A stretch of 64,000 bases of DNA from NCBI GenBank assembly GCA_034008185.1, contig CM067086.1:10044507-10108506 (forward strand), in the 5' to 3' direction. Source of the DNA: Gorsachius magnificus (taxonomy: Eukaryota > Chordata > Aves > Pelecaniformes > Ardeidae). The first letter of the stretch is position 1. Every line of letters starts with the position of its first letter. Below the pieces are notes generated by a model, which had not been told where the DNA came from, searched no databases, and saw nothing but the letters and a program-made list of their open reading frames with translations. Both the position numbers and the translations under genes were made by a program. Shown here piece after piece: positions 45,596 to 56,091 of this stretch.

Positions 45596-48500
45596 GTTCA
45601 GACTGAAAAATCTGACTCAATACTCACAGGGAGACTTAGTTAAAATTAAGAAGGTTTGTAATAAATAGCAGGTATCATTACATATCTGATCACACTTTTC
45701 ATGGCTTTCCTCTCCCACCAGAAATACTGGCAGCAGAAAAACGATGAATAGAGGTATTTTTGGAGGTACAAAAACTACTTCATTCCTCTAGCTGCTGAAA
45801 TAGTCTTTAAGCTGAGACCTCTTCTTTACATTAAGTGCTCTCGGATTTAATATATCCCGGCTATTTCCAAGCGTTGGGCAGAGACCAGCTTTCATTTCTA
45901 CTGTTTTGCTGAAAACAATGCAGAACTTGGTCTTCTGGGTTCTCAAATGCTTTTGCTCTTGACAAAATGAAGCCTTCGACTTCCTCAGCTTCTGCAGACC
46001 AGATCAGATCATGAAATTTCCTAAGTCTGCAGATAGTCATATTTGAGTCTCAGTTTAGTCACATCCTTCTTTCCAAACTGATGCTTTAATCTGGTGCAGC
46101 AGTGTTTAGGAATGGGCTTAGTGCATTTGTACTCTGAGGTCATGGCACAGTTTGTGCTCAAATCCCCACCTTTTGAGGTGAGAACACAGCATGAACTTTG
46201 GAAGCAGAAGTAGAAACCAACTTTTCTGTAAGTGGTAAGTCATAGTATTCCCTTTGGTGCTCATTTCGAAAACATTAATTAGAGTGGGTATTTATGTGAC
46301 TCTCCTGTAGCATGTACATGAATAGCTCAAACTAATCTCACCCCGCCCCAGCAATTCCAATGTACCCTGCAACAATGTCTGAAACATTAACAGTGAATTA
46401 ATTATAATTGTGCGGTGGCGCCTGGCCACTTTGCTTTCTGTCTAGTTTATCTTTATTTTAGACTAAAGAAAACAACAATGAAAGAACAAACATGCAATAA
46501 AATCTGTGCAAGAGATAGAAAGCAGAGTATCCCCATTTTAGTTCCCCTCTCAGCTATACCCCCCGTCTGGGCGGGAAGCATGCTTTTTACATTTAAAAGT
46601 GCAACACAGAGAAAACAGACCCAAAGCTGCAAGCATGCTGTGCATTTAAATTTGATCCCCTTTTTGTTTGTTTATTTTCCTGTACTTCTTTGGATTGGAC
46701 AGGAAGCTTAAGCATTGCAATACAGAAACAAAGGCCATTTTCATTGTATATTTGGCCTGGCCAAGACTAAGAAGTAATACCAATATTGTGAAAAAGCCTG
46801 AGCAGGCAGGTTTTTTGTTGGTTTTTTTTTCCCCAAAACAGCTGAAATGAATTGACACAATCATCTGAATACTTGTGGATTTTCCAAAACAGAGCATTAC
46901 CAGCCACTCATGGTCCAAAATAGCCACTCAAGATTCCACAAAAAACATTAAATTGCCTTTAAAATGATTATATTTAAAACTAACAGTAACACAACAGTTT
47001 CCTTCCTTTATGTTCTGTCTTGGACACTTTATTTACACGTTCAAGCAAAGGCTTTCATGAAATCTCTTGTTTCCAAGACCTGAAGCTGTAGGACCCTTTC
47101 CCAACCTCCATCACAGGCACTGGGATAAAATCACAAAAGGTTGACCACTGCAAGGTGCGCCAATGCCTCCCAGCTAGGATCGTCTCCTGCTGGTGGCAGA
47201 AATGCCATGTGAGACAGCTCGAAGGGCCTCACACCTCTGGGCAAGCTGGGGTGGGATTTTTACACTCACTGATACCAGCAGGAGTCTAAGGTTAGTCCTG
47301 GCTGCGTTGGGAGAAAACACTTTAAAAAACCCTTGTTCTCCCTTAAATAGGTGTGTTGAACCTGTTTGTCATGGAGCAGAGAGGTAATAAGAGGGAGAGA
47401 GAGGAAGACCTGTGACATGCCAGAGAAAAGGTGGTGTGGGGAACCTTTGTGCAGAAAGCAGAAACAAAGGGTCAGCTACTCACACAAATACCCCTGGGTT
47501 CCAGCTGGTCAAGCCCCTCCGCAGCACTCAAATGCTATCAGCTTTCTATGTTACTGCTTCTGGAGAGTAGTTTGAGCCTCATCTCTGTGCAGAAGGTATA
47601 AACCAACCTGAACTCCCTCTGGAAGCGCAATTTCACAAAAAATGATGGGACACCCACCTGGTACTGCGGTACTTCAGGAGGACCAGCCCTGTTCCTGCTG
47701 AAGACCAAGGGGGATTTTTTAGTGACTAAAGTGGGCTGGGAACAGTGGAGATACCTGACTCTGCAATAGCCTGATGAGTGACTACGAGAGGCAGTGAAAA
47801 GACCCCTGTCGATTTAAATACCCATTAACTGTTTAACTAACTAAATGGGGTTTATGGCTGCTTCGCATTAAAGCTGGTAGATATCAGTGATCTGACCCCA
47901 GCATTGTAAACAGCAAGACAGAGCTTTAATTTGCTTATTCTTTGAAGACTGGCCTTTTAGTGTTCTAATAAAGCAGGATTCTAATCTACACAGGATGAAC
48001 TACAGTATGTTTTAAATAATTATACTGCATGGTTAAACAGTCATTACTGTAGGAGGACAAAGACCAAAAAGATTAGTACATACTAAATATTTCTCTTAAG
48101 CGATGTTGTTTTCCCCTCCTAATTTGGTTTCCTTACAACAAACTTTGCCTTCACAATTATTCCCTTGATTACTGTAAGAGTGCCAACATAATTTAGTATT
48201 TGGGGCTGGTACACAGAGACTGGCAAAAACCTGACTCAAGCAAGTCTTGCTGCAGATTGGAGTTCAGCTTACTGCACAGAAAGCAGTTTTCTATATGAAA
48301 ACTATTAAAGTATATGAAGAGTAATTAAAATCATCAGTTAAGAATGTGAAATGCAAATAATTTTATATTAGCCAGAAAACTTATTCTGACATACTAAAAT
48401 GGGTGCTTAAAAGAAACTGAGATGTGGGCTGCCACTTATCCGGAGCTCTAAACCACTGCCAAGTGGTGTCTGAATGTATCATTCCACGCAGTATTTATAA

Positions 48501-51055
48501 GGAAATAATTTATTCCTATAACTTAAATTAGTGTAATACACAGTCACTGTGTTCATCTGTATGAAGATATGCAGAAGTGACACTGCTAAACTGACAGTTA
48601 AACTTAATTCTGAAAAAAAACCTTGTCTTTTTACGTGTGTGGAAAAGACACAACCTGACATACTCTGCACTCCAGCTTTCCTGTGCCAGGAAAAAGGGCA
48701 ACAGCACTATCAGCTGCCCCCATGCTTTGTTCCTGAAATCATTCATTTTTACTGTGCAATAGTAACCATTTAACTGATATTTCATCTTAAAATTAACCTG
48801 TGAGAATAATGTGTATATTTAATGTCTCTATGGCAGGAATTCCCTGTTTTACATACGGTTGTGTAGCTTTTTCCTATGGAGAGTCATTACAGAAGGTTGA
48901 ATTCCTTGGCTCTGCAGTTACATTCAAAGAACAGCAGAGACACTCAGCACTGGTCTTCGGCAGAATGCAACAGAGCAGTTACCTGCCACCTCATACGCAA
49001 TTGCTCAAAAAGGTTATGAATGAGTTTTTTACAGAAAACAAGACTTAGAGCAAACTTCAGTCAAACTAACCTTGCTATTGCTTGGGAATTTGCTGCTAGT
49101 AGTCTCTAAAATCTGACGCTGCATGTCAAGATGTTATCGACTTACCACATTGCTGGCACTGACACACAATCCTGGGGAGGAGGATGCACAAAAGAAAATT
49201 CTGGATTACTTCATGCCAAAATGGGAATAATCTCTCTTAGCATGTGTGCACACACATGCATGCAGCAGTGAGAGACAAAGAGAGAGCTGCTGTCAGAAAA
49301 ACCAGGACACCAGTTGCCTTCTGGCACTCACCCTTTGCTAAGGTTCTGCTCAACAAAATGAGTACTCTTGTGCTTGTCTTACTTCTAATTTAACTTCATG
49401 AAAACAAATAATTCTTTATGGAAATTAAGCAGAGCACATTTTTTTGTAACAACCTCCCTCTGTACTGAAAGACAAATGGCAGTAGCCTGACACAAGCATC
49501 AAAAGGGGAAGGTTACAACACAAAAAATGGGTACGCTGAAGGATTGGTCCTGCAGTCCTGCAATGTATGGCATTGCATCTATGGAATAGTTTAAGGATTT
49601 ATTATCAACCCATGCATAAAAGGGGCAGTGACAGTGAAACTTCCCCTAAACTACTTGAGGAGGAAATACATACAAAGTATTCACTCATATACATGTGGGA
49701 GAACAAACATTGGGGGCTGTGTATGTCACCTATGGATGTTTAATACTATAGAAGAAAGGAAAAAGTAGTATCATCTTTGCTTTTTAAGACAAATGGACAG
49801 TTTTTCAAGAGCAAGAAGATGACTCGTAGCCCTGTGGTCTGATCTAGTAACTGCATGATGACACCTTGTCCCAAGAAGAGCCTGGAAATAGACTGAGCTT
49901 CGAAAGGCAGATTATTCTTCAGACCCTTTCAGGAAGACATCAACACACACATCCCCTCACCATGTGTTATGCTCTGCCCTCTACTTACAATCAACTCAGA
50001 AGCTCAGGCCAAGGCAGGGTCTCTTACCTGGGAGTGCAACTTCTCAGATGCCAGATAAAACTCAATAAGCAGGAGCAAGCAGCTGGCATGCACTCATTGG
50101 TGACATATTGCATCCAAGCAGGGGCATGAAAAGAGGAATTAAGGATAAGTATGGCCCAGGAAAAGGACTGTCATCTTCGGCAACTCCAGCAGAACTAAGG
50201 AGTACAGCTGACTCAGCATATTATATTTTGGGCACCAAAATATTTTGGGTCTTCATCAAACAAAAGAAATATTCCATTGTATCCAGCCACACTGCCAATT
50301 TCAAGTGAGTTACAGCAAACGCATCTTAAAAAGCCAGTTGGATAGTTTCAATTCAAATATACTGTAACATGCTTCTTTATAGCTCACTTTCCCCCTGCAC
50401 CTACCTGTGCAGGTAGACACCTACCTACTCCTCATTTTTGACTACATGACCATGCTTGCCTTGAAAAGCCTTATTCTCACTTGCTGAGTTTAACCCTATA
50501 CAGCTCCTGCCGTAGCTGTGTCACAAGATGTAGGAAGAAAACGGAACTATAAAAAGGCATGGTTTATCCCTTTGTCAGCTCGTCAGGGGAAAAACCCAAA
50601 CTGTGAACCCAAGTCCTAACCTACCCTTACTCAAAGAGTGGGAGCAGCAGGCAACGTCCCCATCTACTTCCCTTGCAAATCACAGTCAACTGTATTAAAA
50701 TATGTTTTAGAAACACATGCTGGATTACCTGAAGAACACCAGTCTCAGCTCATTTGTATTTTTAAGCAAGATCCAATGGTAAATCTTCCATGCAGAAGAG
50801 TAATGTGTTAACCCACTGTACCACCTAATCATCTCATTTTGATTGTACAGAAATCATTTAGGGACCTCGCAGTTTGAAACTGTCTTTTCTGCTGCCTAAG
50901 TGCTTCATTTTAATAGATATTAGCTGTTAAAGATACTCATTTTAACAATGACATTTACCGCTTTAACCAGTCTATCAGAGAGCACAAGTGCATCACTTAG
51001 CAGGATAGTACTGTTTAAAAAATAATCTACCTGTTTTAATGCATATTGGAGTCTA

Positions 51056-51148
51056 TTAGTTGATGTTGAACTAGGTCATTTTAACCCTTCAGTTTTTTTC
51101 AGGAGCACGAATACATTTCAGACCTTTTTAGTTCAACATTGAACTAAA
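51056..51148. other. Imperfect hairpin with nested perfect palindrome
   Basis: ATGTTGAACTA (51063-51073) is the exact reverse complement of TAGTTCAACAT (51129-51139). Outside it, TTAGTT (51056-51061) pairs with AACTAA (51142-51147). Inside it, GGTC (51074-51077) pairs with GACC (51121-51124), leaving a loop of 43 nt. The right arm is itself a perfect 10-bp-arm palindrome (51127-51136 and 51139-51148, spacer CA). It could be an eroded MITE, a hairpin RNA or a dyad binding site. The strand of any transcript is unknown. Confidence 0.6.
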
Positions 51149-51389
51149 GGATTCTTCCACACAGTCGGGTAATTCACTTACGTCTCCCCTTCCGTATAAA
51201 TTCCTTTCTGTTAATTCCTTTCAATTAATTAAGCCTCATAACATCATCGCAAAGAGTTTAAGAGCTACCATTCCCCAGTCTGGGATTGCAGGCCTAATGC
51301 ATTTGAGATGGATGGAAGAACGCCCACTGTTTTGAAGCAGGTCAAAGAACTAGGCTTTTTCATATCACAGAAAAGACTCCCATCAATTT

Positions 51390-51480
51390 ACAAGGGAACT
51401 GGGTCGAGACACAGGTGACTGAACCAAAGCCACACACCACCGCACGGCATCATAAACCTTCTGAGATCCCAGATGTGCAG
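51390..51480 (-). mobile_element. Possible MIR-family SINE remnant
   Basis: The plus strand reads 'gggaactgggtcgagacaca' and 'ggtgactgaaccaaagccac' in order, then 'cttctgagatcccagatg'. This resembles the reverse complement of MIR ('aaactgaggcacagag', 'gacttgcccaaggtcac', 'ctcctgagtccca'). The match is weak and could be chance. Confidence 0.35.
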
Positions 51481-52449
51481 ATTCCTGCGTATCTGTAACC
51501 ACAACCCTACCCTTTTGAAACAAAATCATGAGACTGCGGATGATGAAGAAAATATCAATGGGCTGTATAAACATGCAGTGGAAATCTAAGAAGCTGATTC
51601 CTCCTTTGTTGCTGAAGGTAGAACTGCCATGCTAGATGAAACTGCATATCCAATTAACACAGTATCTCCTCTCTCACAGTGGCCAGCTCTTAGGAATGAC
51701 TATAAGAATTATGTTACACCATCTTAGCTTCTCAAAACCAAAAATTTAAATACCTTCCTGAGCCAGACCTTGTATCCAGACCAAGTAGCTTTAAACGGCC
51801 CTGCAGCCTTTTCTGGTCTATCTCCGTTACTGCTCAAAATGGAAGGTTAGGAAATGAAATCAGGGTACGGCTCCCTGAGGGAGACAGAGCCTTGGCCCTA
51901 CACAGAAGTGAGTACTGTCCATCAGCTGACTGGAGGTCATCTGCTGGCTCTATAGCGTCTGTAGAGACTGACACTGTCTCTCCAGGAGCAACTGGCGGAA
52001 GGTATTGGGCTTCTGTGCAAGGCTATGCCCTTCCATTTCCCACTGAATTCTTGCAGGCAGGGGAGCTGCTGCCCTCCCCACTGGCAGAAGTCCAGCCCAG
52101 TGGGAGACCCCAAGGAAGTTTGTGGGAGCTGGAAGGTTCTCCTTGTACAAAAGTGAGGATCCACACACTGAAGTAGGTCCCTGTTGGGCTGCCAGCTGGA
52201 GGTATCTCAAATGACAGCAAAGCAACGGAGCTCACTGCTGTTTGCAGACACCGTCGGGCAGCCATTTGCCAATAACGTGTCCATTATGGGCCTGTCTGAA
52301 ATAAGGAAGAGGCAGCATGCAGGGCCACACGTGCTCCACTGACTTCTACTTGCATCCCCTTTGACATGGGGGATGAGAACTACAGAGAGCTCCTGAAAAG
52401 TGGGCACGCCACCAATTTACGCAATGGAATAAATGTTTTCTCTTCCGTT

Positions 52450-52770
52450 TTCTACTCTTTGCTTAATAATTCGTAAAATTCTCCTTGCTTTCCCAGCTGC
52501 TGCTGAGCAGTAAGTAGCTATTTTTAGAGAGCTAACTACTGTGACTCCAGAATATTTCTTCTGAGTTGTAAAAACTCATTTGCCCTTGCTTAATCTTATC
52601 AGATTTGATATGTAGGTATTGTCAGAGCCCTTATTTTCCAGTGGGCATTACTTTGACCATATTGCCATTGAATTTCTCCGCCATTTTAGTTATCCAGTAA
52701 TGGGAAATCCTTTCACAGCTTCTTAAAGGCTAATTCATATTTGCCTCTCTTGCATAATAGTTAACCAACT
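52450..52770 (-). mobile_element. Ancient CR1/L3-type LINE fragment, probably antisense
   Basis: Ordered similarity to a sauropsid CR1 region that I remember in antisense. 'gagagctaactactgtgact' and 'ccagaatatttcttctgagt' match the 'gaactatccacaatgactcc' / 'aaaatctctttcttgagtgg' blocks. Further on, 'agtgggcattactttg' matches 'atgtgcattactttgcattt', and 'ttgaatttctccgccatttt' matches 'ttgaatttcatctgccattt'. The coding frames are destroyed. The family name and strand come from memory and should be checked. Confidence 0.6.
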
Positions 52771-54459
52771 ATGCTAACATGATCACGTTCTATAGATTTG
52801 AATGGCCATCGTGTTCAGATTTCACAGCATTGCTTAGGACTCGGGGAAAAAAGACAGCTCTCTGGACAGGGCGTATTCTTTGTAGATGTAAATTTTGATA
52901 AAGGTGTCTGTATTTTTTTAATATTGCGTATCATGCCTGAACTACCTTATGAGGAATGCAGCATAAACACTGATTTAAATACAGGTGTTCTGAAAGCCAT
53001 TAGATTAATAGTTAAAACCAGTCTTCTATCGGTCTGTCTAGCACATTGAGTTTCTTCAGAGGTTATCACGCTTTTGCAGGAGAGCAAGTAAGCAGGACCA
53101 CAGAGCACATCAGATATATTATTGCTTAGTAACTAGAGGTTAATAAAGCCATTTTCCAGATACAGAATTAAAAAGAGATTAAAAAGTCATCTTCTTATCC
53201 TGAAAATGATGTAACACTGTGTACAGAATTCAAGGTTTGACACAAGGGTACAACAACACACGAAAAGATAATTTGTAAGACCCAGTTCAGGAAAGAGTTT
53301 CTTGTTGTAGGAGTACATGCTTCATTTTATCACTTGCTAAAGCATCCCTGCTTTTCTGAATAGCAATAGAGTTAAGTGTCTGATGTAGTCTCCTGAATGC
53401 AAAGTTCTAATGCCAATTAAGTTCAATTCATTGGGTCTAAGGCTACTTACCTGAAACAAGATACCAATACATTTGCATACAATAAATGACAGCTTGAGCA
53501 TCTGCAGAGTAAAATGCTGGCCTGCTGATAGGATGCAATTAAAACAAAAAGAACTTGGGGATACTTTTTCCTTTAGCAAACCATGCAAAACTAAACAGGA
53601 AATGAGCTTAGATTTCCACCAGAAAGTTAAGTATAGCACCAGCTAATATCACCATAGGTATTCACCGGGTTTTAGCAAGCTTAGAGCTTTCTGTACAAGG
53701 CACTGGGCAGCCCTGAGCGGAGCTAGATAAAAGAGGTAGCATCCTCCTATGGAGCACTGAAGAGTTGCTCAGAGGAGCCACCATTCGCTTTGTGAACTGG
53801 AATAAATCACCCAAATGTGTCATGTAGGACAACATCAAAAAAGAAAACAATAGTTTTAAAATCTAAAAATGAATTTTGTCTGGCTTTTATGGTGACTACC
53901 TGATGCTTCTCAGTACCTGTGTATTAAAACTCAAGATCCTTTCTCAGCTTTATTACAATAAAAATCACTGAGGTCCTACCATAAGTACCACACTTAGTTA
54001 TTAGGTCAGCTTTTCTAGAACTGATATGGGATAGATTTCTGAATACACAAGAGAAACTTTTGTCATTGGATGAACTCTTCCCAAAATTTGTATCACCGCA
54101 CCATTCATTTAGGGAGAAAAATACTATTTTCCAAATGATGAAACATATAAACTACTCGGGAAGAACTAATTTCTTAACTTTTATTTATAGATACGCTTTT
54201 CAATAAGTATATGTAAGGAACTATGGACAAAAGAACATGCAAAGAAGTGGAAAATGAAAACACTCTATGCAAGGTACTGTTATAGAGTTCTCTGTGTGTG
54301 TGCTTGTGAATATGTTACGTATAAAGTTCTAAGGAATAGATATAAAATTTGTTAGATAAATAAAACCAGGTTATAATTACAAGAACTCTGTACTATCAAA
54401 AATAGCATGTACTACAAAAATGCCTGGGAGGTCCCTCAGGTGTATTATGCTATTGACAA
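52771..54459. other. Non-coding sequence
   Basis: No gene is supported. A possible MIR trace ('gccattttccagatacagaa', then 'gagattaaaaagtcat') near 53149-53190 is too weak to call. The longest frame is 100 codons (minus 53337-53639) and has no domain. Confidence 0.5.
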
Positions 54460-54464
54460 ACTGC

Positions 54465-54827
54465 TGTCCTGGTTTCGGCTGGGACAGAGTTAATTTTCTT
54501 CCCAGTAGCTGGCACAGTGCTGTGTTTTGGATTTAGTACTAGAATAATGTTGATAACACACTGTAGTTGTTGCTGAGCAGTGCGTACCCTAGTCAAGGAC
54601 TTTTTCAGCTTCCCATGCTCAGCTAGGGGCACAAGCAGCTGGGAGGGGGGACAGCCAGGACAGAGCTGGCCAAAGGGATATTCTACACCATACGACATCA
54701 TGCTCCATATATGAACTGGGGGGAGTCGGCCAGGGGGGCAGCAATCGCTGCTCAGGGATGGGATGGGCATTGGTCGGTGGGTGGTGAGCAATTGCATTGT
54801 GCATGACTTGTTCTGCATACTCTTTTG

Positions 54828-54862
<35 letters not shown>

Positions 54863-55002
54863 TTCCTCTGCTGTTTTATTCAACTGTCCTTATCTCAACC
54901 CATGGGTTTTACTTTTTTTCTGATTCTCTCCCCCATCCAGCCAGGGCAGGGCAGTAAGCAGCTGTGTGGTGCTTAGTTGCCAGCTGGGGTTAAACCATGA
55001 CA
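54465..55002 (+). mobile_element. Solo LTR of an endogenous retrovirus (probably ERVL-like)
   Basis: The element starts TGTCCTGGTTTCGGCTGGGA and ends GGTTAAACCATGACA, so it has the TG...CA termini of an LTR. It is flanked by a perfect 5-bp duplication ACTGC (54460-54464 and 55003-55007). It is 538 bp long. Internal blocks such as 'ttaattttcttcccagtagc', 'gaataatgttgataacacac' and 'gtgagcaattgcattgtgca' match, in my memory, an LTR family abundant in neoavian genomes. A TATA-like CATATATGAA lies near 54706-54715. No gag, pol or env sequence is adjacent, so recombination between the two LTRs of a provirus has removed the interior. The 5-bp duplication favours the ERVL group. Confidence 0.88.
54830..54863. 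repeat. (ATT)n microsatellite inside the solo LTR
   Basis: Eleven ATT units follow the 'tcttttgtc' stretch of the LTR. The remembered family has only a shorter, mixed T/A-rich run here, so the array probably expanded after insertion. Confidence 0.9.
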
Positions 55003-55007
55003 ACTGC

Positions 55008-55790
55008 CGTAAGTACCAGCTTTGGAGTTAATAACTTTGCATGGGCTTGTTTTAGATACAAGGTGTGATGGTTGGGTTGTTGTCCTAAGGAACTCATATC
55101 AGGCAATATATTTTGAATTTCCCTGCACTTCATCAGAGCAAGATGTGAAAAACAGAACACATCCTAAGACTGACACCTCAGAGGGTTTCTGTAGTGTTTA
55201 TGTTCAGGCTACACAGTTTCCACCCATGTATGAGAGGGAAGGTCCAGCAAACACAGTTGACAAATGTAACCTTCTTGACAGCCTGCAACATGTCACAAAA
55301 CAGAAGGTTTAAGGTGAACATGAAACCATTCAACTTCTACTTTTGTTTCACATCTGGCTTTATGCAAGAGAGAAAAACAAAGGAGCTGACAACTGACCAC
55401 AAGGGATGTCCATATCTCTCTATTAAGGGAGCAGCGTGGCTTCAGGGACAGGCCATTTCACCTATCTAGCCAGCAAGCTTGGGATCTCAACCTTACTAAT
55501 AATGATTTGGGGTCAATCACTGTGCTGTGTTTCTTCTCGTCCCTCATCTACTTAAGCAACAAGACGCATGAGACCTCAAACTGCTGATTTTTTTGGCAAA
55601 CAGAATGAAAAAAAGTAATCCATGGGATTCACCCCTGCAAATTAACTAATGATTTAGTCAGTGACATTGCTTCCTTTCAGCGACTTATTGCATGGGAAGG
55701 CAACACCTACTTGAGATACTTAGCTACATGAATGCATCTCACACTTGCTAGGACCCCTTTCTACCAAAACCACTCCAAGTTCTTTTCTTT
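55008..55790. other. Non-coding sequence
   Basis: Unique DNA between the solo LTR and the exon-like stretch. The two overlapping plus-strand frames (55022-55312 and 55194-55469) have no domain signature. Confidence 0.5.
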
Positions 55791-56091
55791 TTACAGTTCT
55801 CTGGAAGTGAGACCAGGACTGCCTTCCACCATAGCCCTTTGGCTGGTGCCTTTTTGGTACTGAGATCTTGTAACAGACTTTCGGTGAGCAGAAGCCAGCA
55901 TCAGCCAGGTACGTGTGAATCTGCGGCTCAGATTTTCAAATTCCTTGACATTAGCATCCACAGTGATGTTGATTTGTGTCCCTCCAGTTATGACACCGAG
56001 GTTGCTAATGTGGTCATTCCTGTAGAACTCATATCCAATTAGCTGAAAGAACAGATGTGCTGCTTCTAAAATTTGCATTACCCATTTCCAC
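55791..56091 (-). other. Exon-like open stretch, unconfirmed
   Basis: On the minus strand a 'ttattctcacag' acceptor-like site precedes 56091. The frame is open from there to a stop at 55791-55793 (about 99 codons). The product looks protein-like: a hydrophobic segment (ILEAAHLFFQLIGYEF), then a glycine/threonine turn and beta-like stretch (GVITGGTQINITVDANV), then basic residues. I do not recognise the family. The best donor-like site is 'gaactgtaaaaag' near 55790-55802. A single exon of an unknown minus-strand gene, a decayed pseudogene exon and a chance frame are all possible. Confidence 0.22.

Larger units (their letters stand above)
43276..52449. other. Non-coding AT-rich sequence, with CNE-like blocks at about 44360-44860 and 47810-48080
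   Basis: No gene and no young transposon are seen. The 44360-44860 part contains many TAAT-type motifs (for example AAACTAATTAGCACTGGTG) and an octamer-like ATGCATTCAT. It is free of simple repeats, as deeply conserved enhancers often are. Frames in this stretch are below 100 codons. A 31-bp tandem duplication (45534-45595) and a hairpin (51056-51148) are listed separately. Confidence 0.45.

Noticed and set aside
53149..53190. Possible MIR relic
   Set aside because: Only two short blocks resemble the reverse complement of MIR, and the flanks do not continue the match.
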